Positions 1 through 5,369 of a stretch of 5,384 nt of DNA are shown piece after piece; the first letter of the stretch is position 1, and each line of letters opens with the position of its first letter. The DNA lies in assembly GCA_012962595.1 (NCBI GenBank), contig DTXE01000146.1, forward strand, positions 1-5,384, read 5' to 3'. This stretch comes from Syntrophaceae bacterium. GTDB lineage: Bacteria > Desulfobacterota > DTXE01. Made by a program: the position numbers and the translations under genes. A model generated the notes under the pieces. The model was not told the DNA's origin and did no database searches. It worked only from the letters and a program-made list of their open reading frames with translations.

Positions 1-22
1 GGAAAGAGAGGTTGGATAGGCC

Positions 23-817
23 TTGAAAGTCTTATGTAAAATGGTGGTTTTCATTTCATTAGGTCTGCTTCCCCTTCTGGGTTGCGCACCCAAAAAGGCA
101 TTAAAAAGACCTTCTTTCATACCTTCCTCCCATCATCTAATAAACACCATACATGAAAGGAATGAATCCATCAGAAGCTTAAAGGGAATTGGTAAGATTA
201 CCTATGTCAATGGAGACAAAAAGCAGCATGGTAAGATATTGGTAATGGGCCTCAAACCCACCTATTTAAGGTTTGATGTAATCGGCTTTTGGGGAAACCC
301 TACTCTCTCTTTTATCACAGATGGGACACAAATATCCCTCCTTTCGTATTCTGAGAGACGGCTTTATAAAGGTAATATTGATTCTCAAGGTTTCTGTCAA
401 ATATGGCCTTTAGCCTTAGGGATACAAAACATCCTCTCTATTATCTCAGGTAACATTCCTTTGATAGAGTATGGGAGAGAGGAGGTTGAGTACTCATTAA
501 AAGAGGCTCTTTATGTTATCCAACTGATTTCAAAAGATGGTAGCAAGAAGCAGAAAATCTGGTTAGATGTTTCTAACTTAAATTGTGTCAAAGGTGAGGT
601 GGTCGATCACAAGGAAGGCTTACTTTTTAGAATAGAGTTTGCAAAATTTAAGAAGGCTGGAAACTTAGCTTCCCCATTTTTGGTTAAGACCTACATGCCA
701 AATGAAAGAACCCAGTTTAGTATTAAATTTAAGGATTTGGTGCTCAATTCTCATATTACAAAAGAGGACTTCTGCTTAGAAGTCCCAGAGGAGATTGAAA
801 CTGTTTATGTGGATTGA
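23..817 (+). CDS. Outer-membrane lipoprotein, DUF4292 / LolB-like
   Basis: Encodes a 264-residue predicted lipoprotein. Seen: a short positive n-region (MKVLCK), a hydrophobic stretch at about residues 7-18, and a lipobox Leu-Leu-Gly-Cys ending at Cys21, so the mature protein would start Cys-Ala-Pro-Lys. There is no Asp at +2, which by the E. coli Lol rule favours the outer membrane. The rest, about residues 45-240, alternates short beta-like segments (SLKGIGKITYVNG, PTYLRFDVIGFWGNP, TLSFITDGTQISLLS). This resembles DUF4292, a LolA/LolB-like half-barrel family thought to handle lipoproteins or hydrophobic ligands; the family call is from pattern recognition. The TTG start at 23 is preferred because the ATG at 41 would remove both lysines of the signal peptide. 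A purine-rich stretch at 3-11 may serve as ribosome site. The gene ends in tandem stops (TGA TAG). No promoter is visible in the 22 bases upstream, so it probably belongs to an operon starting outside the window. The exact substrate is unknown. Confidence 0.82.
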   Translation: MKVLCKMVVFISLGLLPLLGCAPKKALKRPSFIPSSHHLINTIHERNESIRSLKGIGKITYVNGDKKQHGKILVMGLKPTYLRFDVIGFWGNPTLSFITDGTQISLLSYSERRLYKGNIDSQGFCQIWPLALGIQNILSIISGNIPLIEYGREEVEYSLKEALYVIQLISKDGSKKQKIWLDVSNLNCVKGEVVDHKEGLLFRIEFAKFKKAGNLASPFLVKTYMPNERTQFSIKFKDLVLNSHITKEDFCLEVPEEIETVYVD

Positions 818-834
818 TAGGGCGTTGAGCAAAG

Positions 835-859
835 AGCATAGAGTTAATGGCTCTATGCT
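835..859. other. Perfect 9-bp inverted repeat (hairpin) ahead of the Mut7-C gene
   Basis: AGCATAGAG at 835-843 and CTCTATGCT at 851-859 are exact reverse complements around a 7-base loop (TTAATGG). In plus-strand RNA two further G-U wobbles could extend the stem into the loop. No T run follows on either strand, so it is not a standard Rho-independent terminator. It ends 8 bases before the purine-rich ribosome site (867-873) of the downstream gene, so it could tune that gene's translation, stabilise a processed 3' end of the lipoprotein transcript, or slow minus-strand transcription coming from the EF-G gene. The repeat is directly visible; the role is inference. Confidence 0.6.
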
Positions 860-877
860 AAAAGCTAAAGGGGTGCT

Positions 878-1336
878 ATGAAGTTTATAGCAGATGTTAT
901 GTTGGGAAAGCTGGCCAAGTGGTTGCGTATTTTGGGATACGACACCCTCTATTATCATAAAGTGGATGAGAATCGGCTTTTAAGAGACATACAGGATGGA
1001 AGGATTCTTCTTACCAGAAACAACAGGTGGAGAAATCTCATTCCTTCCCACCAGCTACTTTTTATTAGGAAAAACAACCCTAGGGAACAGATTAGGGAGG
1101 TTATAAAAAATCTTAATCTATGTCCGGATAAGGACAGCATCCTAGAGAGGTGCATTGTATGTAATCAGATATTAAATAGCCTACCTAAAACTGCGGTGGA
1201 AGGAAAGGTACCTGAATATATATATGATACCTCTAACAAATTTTTATGCTGTCCCCGGTGTAACAGGATATATTGGCAGGGTAGCCATCGGGATAGAATG
1301 CTCAAGGAGATTGATGAGATTTTGATTGAGCAATAA
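878..1336 (+). CDS. Mut7-C (DUF82) PIN-like RNase-domain protein with zinc ribbon
   Basis: Encodes 152 residues, a typical length for stand-alone bacterial Mut7-C proteins. The N-terminus (FIADVMLGKLAKWLRILGYD, residues 3-22) is the family signature, with Asp6 the likely catalytic acid and Asp22 in the GYD turn. A second signature, ILLTR, is at residues 43-47; the following residue is Asn48 where I would expect Asp in many members. The C-terminal half carries two Cys pairs, Cys92/Cys95 and Cys125/Cys128 (CPRC), which fit a zinc ribbon, followed by the conserved IYWQGSH at 131-137. Known of the family: it matches the C-terminus of the animal Mut-7 exonuclease and has a PIN-like fold; an RNase role is predicted, and bacterial substrates are not well defined. 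The ATG start follows AAAGGGG at 867-873. It lies 60 bases after the lipoprotein gene on the same strand, and its last 35 bases overlap the 3' end of the opposing EF-G gene. Confidence 0.88.
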   Translation: MKFIADVMLGKLAKWLRILGYDTLYYHKVDENRLLRDIQDGRILLTRNNRWRNLIPSHQLLFIRKNNPREQIREVIKNLNLCPDKDSILERCIVCNQILNSLPKTAVEGKVPEYIYDTSNKFLCCPRCNRIYWQGSHRDRMLKEIDEILIEQ

Positions 1337-3392
1337 TCTTTTCGCTTAAATGTGCCGGTACCTCTTCATAATGTAAAAGTTCAGTGGTAAAAGAACCTCT
1401 ACCCCCCGTCATAGAAGTTAAATCCAGGGCATATTTTAAAATTTCAGCCATAGGTACTTGGGCACTGATTACCTGTTGGCGGCCTTTGGCCTCCATTCCT
1501 AAAACCCTCCCCCTACGGCTATTAAGGTCTCCTATAACATCTCCCATGCATTCATCAGGAACGGTTACTGTCACTTTCATTATAGGCTCTAAGAGGATTG
1601 GCTGGGCCTGAAGAAATCCCTTTTTAAACGCCATGGATCCTGCAATCTTAAATGCCATATCAGAAGAATCTACTTCATGAAATGACCCATCCACTAAGGT
1701 GATTTTAATGTCAGTTACCTTATAGCCTGCCAACACTCCACACTCCATAGCTTCCACAATTCCTTTCTCTACTGCAGGTATATACTGCTTAGGGATAACT
1801 CCACCTACAATCTTATCCACAAACTCAAAGCCCTTCCCTTTGGGTAAGGGCTCTATCTCGATCCACACATCACCATATTGTCCTCTTCCACCGGTTTGTC
1901 TCTTATATTTACCCTGGACTCTGGCCTTTCCCTTGATAGTCTCTCTATATGGAACCTTGGGCGTCTTTAGATTAACATCCACGCCAAACTTTCTCTTTAA
2001 TTTCTCAATGGCCACCTCAATATGTATCTGACCCATCCCGGAGAGTATAATCTCCTTTGTTTCATCGCTTCTCCGAAGCCTTAAAGTGGGATCTTCCTCC
2101 AGCAACCTAGTTATGGATGAAATAATCTTTTCTTCGTCACCTTTGGTTTTTGGTTCTATAGCGTAAGATATGACCGGGAGAGAGACGGAAGCTGGTGTAT
2201 AAACAATGGGATCCTTCTCATCGCACAGGGTATCACCTGTTGTAGTTTCCTTTAGCTTGGCAATGGCCACAATATCCCCCACACTAGCGGAAGGTACAGG
2301 CTTCTGACCTTTTCCTTCCATAACCAATATTTGCCCAAAACGTTCTTTTTCACCCTTTGTAGAATTATACACAGTGGAATCTGATTTTAATGTACCAGAG
2401 TAGACTCTAAAGATGGTAAGTCTTCCGGCATAGGGGTCGGCTATGGTCTTGAAAACCAGTCCAGAAAAGGGCTCGTGAGAATCAGGCCTTCTCTTTTTTT
2501 CTTCACGAGTCTTTGGATCTTCGCCAATAATAAGGCCCCTATCTGCTGGAGAAGGGAGGCACAGATTTATAAGGTCTAATAAGGGTTGTATACCTATGTT
2601 TTTTAATGCAGAACCACAACATAGAAGAACAAACTGTCTTGACAAAACCCCCTTCCTTAATCCCTTCTCAATCTCATCCATGCTTAAGTCCTTGCCCTCT
2701 AGGTATTTTTCTATAAGCTCGTCACTGGTCTCAGCAATGTGTTCCATTAACTGGTTTTGGTAGGTGGTAGCCTCTTGGGGAAGATTGGATGATACATCCT
2801 CTATTTCAAATTTTCCGGTCAGACCATTTGAATATATGTAAGACTTTGTGTGGATGAGATCTATCAATCCCTTAAAGGATGCCTCAGAGCCTATGGGAAT
2901 CTGGACTGGTATGACTTTAGACTTGAAACTGCTTTGTATGTCCTGAAGAACCTTATAAAAGTCTGCCCTTTCCCTATCCATCTTATTGATGAATACAATT
3001 CGCGGCAGATTGAATTCATCCGCAAACCCCCAAACCTTCTCGGTCTGTGCCTTAACCCCATCTATAGCATCAATGACTATTACTACTCCATCAGCGGCCT
3101 GGAGACACATCCTGGCGTCATTGAGAAAATTATCGTCTCCTGGAGTATCTATGATGTTTATCCTATATTTCTTCCACTGATAATGGTGAAAAGATGAGCT
3201 TATAGTTATACTCCGTTTTATTTCCTCTGGTTCGAAGTCCATGGTGCAAGTTCCCTTGTCGACCTTGCCTAATCGGTCAATGGCTCCTGAATCAAAAAGC
3301 ATAGCCTCAGCCAAAGTGGTTTTCCCTGCTCCTCCATGGGCTATTATTCCTATGTTTCTCAGATTTTCTATAGATTCCTTAGATTCCTTCAT
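1302..3392 (-). CDS. fusA: Elongation factor G family GTPase, divergent paralogue (EF-G2-like)
   Basis: Encodes 696 residues, close to normal EF-G length (about 700), with all five domains. Domain I: P-loop AHGGAGKTT at 18-26, switch I RSITI at 60-64, switch II DTPGDDNF at 82-89, NKMD at 136-139, and GSALKN at 260-265. Domain II is roughly 305-395, domain III 403-478, and domain IV 480-600, which contains GGRGQYG (501-507) and the tip His572 in SFHEVDSSDMAFK. Domain V is 601-680, followed by a short Lys/Ser/Gln-rich tail. Canonical EF-G has AHIDAGKTT, RGITI and DTPGHVDF; here the P-loop Asp is Gly21, the switch I Gly is Ser61 and the switch II His is Asp86. This points to an EF-G2/FusA2-like paralogue rather than the main translocase. 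The gene also stands alone, without rpsL, rpsG or tuf. The ATG is well supported by AAGGGGAG at 3404-3397, four bases upstream. It is transcribed divergently from xerC and ends inside the Mut7-C gene. The precise role is uncertain. Confidence 0.93.
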   Translation of the reverse strand: MKESKESIENLRNIGIIAHGGAGKTTLAEAMLFDSGAIDRLGKVDKGTCTMDFEPEEIKRSITISSSFHHYQWKKYRINIIDTPGDDNFLNDARMCLQAADGVVIVIDAIDGVKAQTEKVWGFADEFNLPRIVFINKMDRERADFYKVLQDIQSSFKSKVIPVQIPIGSEASFKGLIDLIHTKSYIYSNGLTGKFEIEDVSSNLPQEATTYQNQLMEHIAETSDELIEKYLEGKDLSMDEIEKGLRKGVLSRQFVLLCCGSALKNIGIQPLLDLINLCLPSPADRGLIIGEDPKTREEKKRRPDSHEPFSGLVFKTIADPYAGRLTIFRVYSGTLKSDSTVYNSTKGEKERFGQILVMEGKGQKPVPSASVGDIVAIAKLKETTTGDTLCDEKDPIVYTPASVSLPVISYAIEPKTKGDEEKIISSITRLLEEDPTLRLRRSDETKEIILSGMGQIHIEVAIEKLKRKFGVDVNLKTPKVPYRETIKGKARVQGKYKRQTGGRGQYGDVWIEIEPLPKGKGFEFVDKIVGGVIPKQYIPAVEKGIVEAMECGVLAGYKVTDIKITLVDGSFHEVDSSDMAFKIAGSMAFKKGFLQAQPILLEPIMKVTVTVPDECMGDVIGDLNSRRGRVLGMEAKGRQQVISAQVPMAEILKYALDLTSMTGGRGSFTTELLHYEEVPAHLSEKIIAQSKSHQSP

Positions 3393-3427
3393 AAATCTCC
3401 CCTTAAAAATCTTTAGATATGGTTTGT

Positions 3428-3457
3428 AAGATACTAAATGCCTATATTAAAAGTCAA
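3428..3457 (-). promoter_or_regulatory. Candidate sigma-70 promoter for the EF-G gene
   Basis: Read on the minus strand, TTGACT (3457-3452; 5 of 6 to the -35 consensus) is followed after 18 bases by TATCTT (3433-3428; 4 of 6 to the -10). Transcription would start near 3421, giving a leader of about 29 bases that contains the AAGGGGAG ribosome site. The placement fits the single gene downstream. The -10 is imperfect and the spacer is one base longer than ideal. Confidence 0.45.
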
Positions 3458-3495
3458 GTAATCAGAATATTATTTCTTAAATTCCGTAGCAAACC

Positions 3496-3524
3496 TAGAC
3501 AATACCACTAATGTGATATATAAT
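3496..3524 (+). promoter_or_regulatory. Candidate sigma-70 promoter for xerC-hslV
   Basis: TAGACA (3496-3501; 5 of 6 to TTGACA) and a perfect TATAAT (3519-3524) are separated by exactly 17 bases. This is the strongest promoter match in the AT-rich divergent region. Transcription would begin near 3531 and leave a leader of about 95 bases before the xerC ATG, long enough to hold the short ORF at 3555-3653. No heat-shock-type promoter or CIRCE element is visible, although hslV is a heat-shock gene in several bacteria. Confidence 0.55.
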
Positions 3525-3554
3525 TTTGTTTAATTTATAAGCGGAGATTGTTGA

Positions 3555-3653
3555 TTGCAGGGGTTTAGAGTATCTTTTTTATTGATTATTGGCTTGCTTA
3601 TGATATCATTTGCTGGGAATTCCAAATGGATAGGCTCATTAATAGATTTATAG
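3555..3653 (+). CDS. Possible 32-codon hydrophobic leader ORF overlapping the xerC start
   Basis: A short frame opens at TTG 3555, eight bases after a GCGGAG ribosome-like site (3541-3546), and ends at TAG 3651-3653. Its middle, FRVSFLLIIGLLMISFAG, reads like a signal peptide or single membrane segment with an Arg before it. It begins about 24 bases after the predicted transcription start and overlaps the first 28 bases of xerC in another frame, so it could be a coupled leader peptide, a tiny membrane protein or a gene remnant. AT-rich DNA readily produces hydrophobic codons by chance, and I recognise no homologue. The frame and ribosome-like site are seen; translation is inference. Confidence 0.25.
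   Translation: MQGFRVSFLLIIGLLMISFAGNSKWIGSLIDL
3600..3609. promoter_or_regulatory. 10-bp palindrome ATGATATCAT upstream of xerC
   Basis: A perfect self-complementary 10-mer sits 16 bases before the xerC ATG and overlaps a TATGAT hexamer at 3599-3604. It could be a small operator, but a palindrome this short is expected by chance in AT-rich DNA. No good -35 lies 16-18 bases upstream of the TATGAT, so I do not call a second promoter here. Confidence 0.15.
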
Positions 3654-4528
3654 AATATCTGGCGACGGAAAGAAATTTTTCTAGACACACCTTAAGAAGC
3701 TACAGAACAGATCTGAGGCAGTTCTCCTTGTATCTTAAGGGCAAGGGTTTTTCGGGGAATCTAGACAAAGAGCCTTTCGTGGACCACATTATGATTAGAT
3801 CCTTCTTGGGTTTTTTGCATAAAAAGAATAAAAAGTCCTCCATAGCCCGAAAATTGGCATCTCTTCGATCCTTTTTTAAATTTTTGGATAAGAGGGGGAT
3901 AATTAAAACTAATCCTATGGATGTTATTTTTATACCCAAGCAGGAGAAATATATTCCTACTTTTCTAACTGTGGACGAAATAAATAGATTGCTTGAATCT
4001 CCGGATACATCCCAAATTTCCGGACTCCGTGATCAGGCTATTTTGGAAGTTTTGTATTCATCAGGTCTAAGGTTGGCAGAATTGACGCACATGGATGTTG
4101 ATAGTATAGATTTCAGTCTTGGAGTAGTCAGGGTTTTGGGTAAGGGTGATAAAGAGCGCATTGTGCCTATTGGGGAAGTAGCCATGGCAGCACTCAAAAG
4201 GTATATGGAACGAAGAGAAGAACTAATTCGGAAGAAGACTGCCTTAGGAGAAAGAGCCTTGTTTCTGAACTATCGAGGTAAACGTCTATCTGAAAGGAGC
4301 GTCCATAAAATTGTTAGAAAATATGCTCATAGATGTGGATTGCTAAGGAACATCAGTCCTCATAGCCTTCGCCACACGTTTGCAACACACTTACTTGATG
4401 GCGGTGCTGACTTACGGTCTGTACAGGAACTCCTGGGACATATAAGCTTATCGACCACCCAGAGATATACACACATAAGTATGGATAGATTGATGGAAGT
4501 ATATGACAAAACCCATCCTAGGAGTTAG
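3626..4528 (+). CDS. xerC: Site-specific tyrosine recombinase XerC
   Basis: Encodes 300 residues, the standard Xer length. Xer recombinases act in the cytoplasm at the chromosomal dif site to turn chromosome dimers back into monomers, normally as a XerC/XerD heterotetramer with FtsK. The N-terminal core-binding domain is about residues 1-90 (FIEYLATERNFSRHTLRSY, 8-26) and the catalytic domain about 108-287. All catalytic residues are present: Arg149 (SSGLRLAEL), Lys173 (LGKGDKER), His246 and Arg249 (PHSLRHTFATHLL), His272 (LLGH) and the nucleophile Tyr281 (TQRYTH). The ATG follows a weak ribosome site (TGGGA, 3614-3618), so translation may depend partly on the short upstream ORF. hslV follows 21 bases after the stop, matching the xerC-hslV pairing seen in many bacteria (codV-clpQ in Bacillus); that synteny favours XerC over XerD. 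Full-length Xer features and the housekeeping neighbour argue against a mobile-element integrase. Confidence 0.92.
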   Translation: MDRLINRFIEYLATERNFSRHTLRSYRTDLRQFSLYLKGKGFSGNLDKEPFVDHIMIRSFLGFLHKKNKKSSIARKLASLRSFFKFLDKRGIIKTNPMDVIFIPKQEKYIPTFLTVDEINRLLESPDTSQISGLRDQAILEVLYSSGLRLAELTHMDVDSIDFSLGVVRVLGKGDKERIVPIGEVAMAALKRYMERREELIRKKTALGERALFLNYRGKRLSERSVHKIVRKYAHRCGLLRNISPHSLRHTFATHLLDGGADLRSVQELLGHISLSTTQRYTHISMDRLMEVYDKTHPRS

Positions 4529-4537
4529 AGGCGTAAG

Positions 4538-4543
4538 AGGAGG
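4538..4543 (+). promoter_or_regulatory. Strong ribosome binding site that sets the TTG start of hslV
   Basis: AGGAGG, within a longer AGAGGAGG, lies six bases before TTG 4550. There is no ATG in frame ahead of the conserved Thr-Thr, so this consensus site decides in favour of the TTG start. Confidence 0.85.
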
Positions 4544-4549
4544 AAAAAT

Positions 4550-5080
4550 TTGCTGTTAAGGGGTACCACCATACTGGCTGTCAGGCATAAGGGTCAGGCT
4601 GTTGTGGCTGGTGATGGTCAAGTTACACTGAATAACACTATTATGAAGCAGCATGCCAGAAAGGTACGTAGACTTTACCATGGAAATGTAATTGCCGGAT
4701 TTGCAGGAACCACAGCCGATGCCTTGAATCTTTTTGAACGATTGGAGACAAAGCTAGAGCAATATAATGGGAATCTAACACGGGCTGTGGTGGAATTGGC
4801 CAAGGATTGGCGTACCGATAAGATATTAAGGAAATTGGAGGCCTTCCTTGTAGCCGTTGATGGCAATCATTCCTTTGTAATATCTGGTACTGGGGATGTA
4901 ATTGAACCTGATGATGGGGTTGTAGCTATAGGCTCCGGAGGTCCCTATGCCCTGGCAGCAGCCAAGGCACTTACAAGATATTCGGATCTGGATGCAAAGA
5001 CCGTAGCCCAAGAGGCCCTTAAGATTGCTGCCTCCATTTGTGTGTATACCAATGAAAAGATAATTATTGAGGAACTATAG
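4550..5080 (+). CDS. hslV: HslV (ClpQ), peptidase subunit of the HslVU protease
   Basis: Encodes 176 residues, the family length. HslV forms a double hexameric proteasome-like chamber in the cytoplasm that degrades proteins unfolded and fed in by the ATPase HslU. The sequence starts [15 protein letters not shown]; by alignment in my head with E. coli HslV (MTTIVSVRR), Thr6 is the N-terminal catalytic threonine, exposed after removal of a five-residue propeptide. Active-site positions are kept: Asp22 (GDGQ), Lys38 (RKVRRLY) and Ser129 (IGSGGPYA). Family blocks FAGTTADA (51-58), [10 protein letters not shown] (81-90), LRKLEA (93-98), GDVIEPDDG (115-123) and [11 protein letters not shown] at the C-terminus are intact, so it looks functional. 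It is the second gene of the xerC unit. hslU would normally follow, but a terminator comes 46 bases after the stop and no hslU start is present in the window, so the ATPase must be encoded elsewhere, lie beyond the edge, or be absent. Confidence 0.95.
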   Translation: MLLRGTTILAVRHKGQAVVAGDGQVTLNNTIMKQHARKVRRLYHGNVIAGFAGTTADALNLFERLETKLEQYNGNLTRAVVELAKDWRTDKILRKLEAFLVAVDGNHSFVISGTGDVIEPDDGVVAIGSGGPYALAAAKALTRYSDLDAKTVAQEALKIAASICVYTNEKIIIEEL

Positions 5081-5126
5081 GGAGTTTATAGCAAGTAGCC
5101 AGGAGAAAAGAGTTCTGAATATAGAA

Positions 5127-5147
5127 GGGTCATAAGACCCATTTTTT
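5127..5147 (+). terminator. Rho-independent terminator of the xerC-hslV unit
   Basis: GGGTC (5127-5131) and GACCC (5136-5140) form a 5-bp GC-rich stem with an ATAA loop, followed by one A and six T's (5142-5147). It lies 46 bases beyond the hslV stop. The stem is short but the GC content and T run are classic. It implies that hslV is the last gene of the unit. Confidence 0.8.
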
Positions 5148-5159
5148 ATGGAAAGGAAA

Positions 5160-5174
5160 CATGAAACATTCATG
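5160..5174. repeat. Short inverted repeat CATGAA-ACA-TTCATG
   Basis: Six-base arms at 5160-5165 and 5169-5174 are exact reverse complements around a 3-base spacer. It lies 12 bases past the terminator T run. It is AT-rich and not followed by a T run, so it may be a small protein-binding site, part of the repeat cluster, or chance. Confidence 0.3.
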
Positions 5175-5228
5175 ACCTTCAGTCACAAACAAACATGAAA
5201 ATGGAATACAGGCAGGGATTAAAATTCA

Positions 5229-5304
5229 AAATACCAAATCCCAAATTTAAAATCCCAAATCCCAATGACCAAAATATGTTTGGTATTTGATGCTTGGGAT
5301 TTGG
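5229..5304. repeat. AAATCCC-type intergenic inverted-repeat element
   Basis: The left half carries AAATCCCAAAT twice (5236-5246 and 5250-5260, a 14-base period) with a third partial copy at 5257-5266. The right half carries the complement, TTGGGATTTGG (5294-5304), which pairs exactly with CCAAATCCCAA at either 5234-5244 or 5255-5265. A second exact arm pair is AAATACCAAA (5229-5238) with TTTGGTATTT (5279-5288). A further arm, CATTGGGCTTTG (5319-5330), matches 5256-5267 with one mismatch. The left arms are thus shared by competing right arms. Repeats of this look are, from general knowledge, scattered through intergenic regions of Desulfobacterota and some other lineages; copy number here cannot be judged from one window. 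Confidence 0.65.
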
Positions 5305-5369
5305 AATTGGAGTCCTTCCATTGGGCTTTGCCATGTATGAAAAAATACAACTCTGCCTTCCAACCCGAA

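Noticed and set aside
1..19. Tail of an upstream gene (a frame reading Glu-Arg-Glu-Val-Gly-stop ends at 19)
   Set aside because: All three frames stop within the first 40 bases, and too few codons are present to choose one or recognise a protein.
1384..1611. Plus-strand frame antisense to EF-G domains IV/V
   Set aside because: Lies wholly within conserved EF-G coding sequence; no independent support.
2850..3197. 115-codon plus-strand frame inside the EF-G gene
   Set aside because: Antisense shadow of a well-conserved GTPase domain; no ribosome site or recognisable protein features.
3393..3625. Possible dif site near xerC
   Set aside because: I looked for two 11-bp partly symmetric arms around a 6-bp centre and found no convincing match; the only palindrome (3600-3609) is too short.
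3626..4528. Phage or integron integrase
   Set aside because: Standard Xer length, all Xer motifs and the hslV neighbour fit a housekeeping recombinase; no att repeats or cargo genes are visible.
5195..5293. Short plus-strand frame across the same repeat (KFKIPNPKFKIPNPN)
   Set aside because: Repeat-derived, no good ribosome site, short and low complexity.
5229..5304. CRISPR array
   Set aside because: The repeats are too short (about 11 bases), spaced by only a few bases, lack spacers and have no cas genes nearby.
5179..5334. 51-codon minus-strand frame starting at ATG 5334
   Set aside because: Its middle (SLGFGILNLGFGILNFN) is just a translation of the AAATCCC repeat; such peptides are common annotation artefacts.
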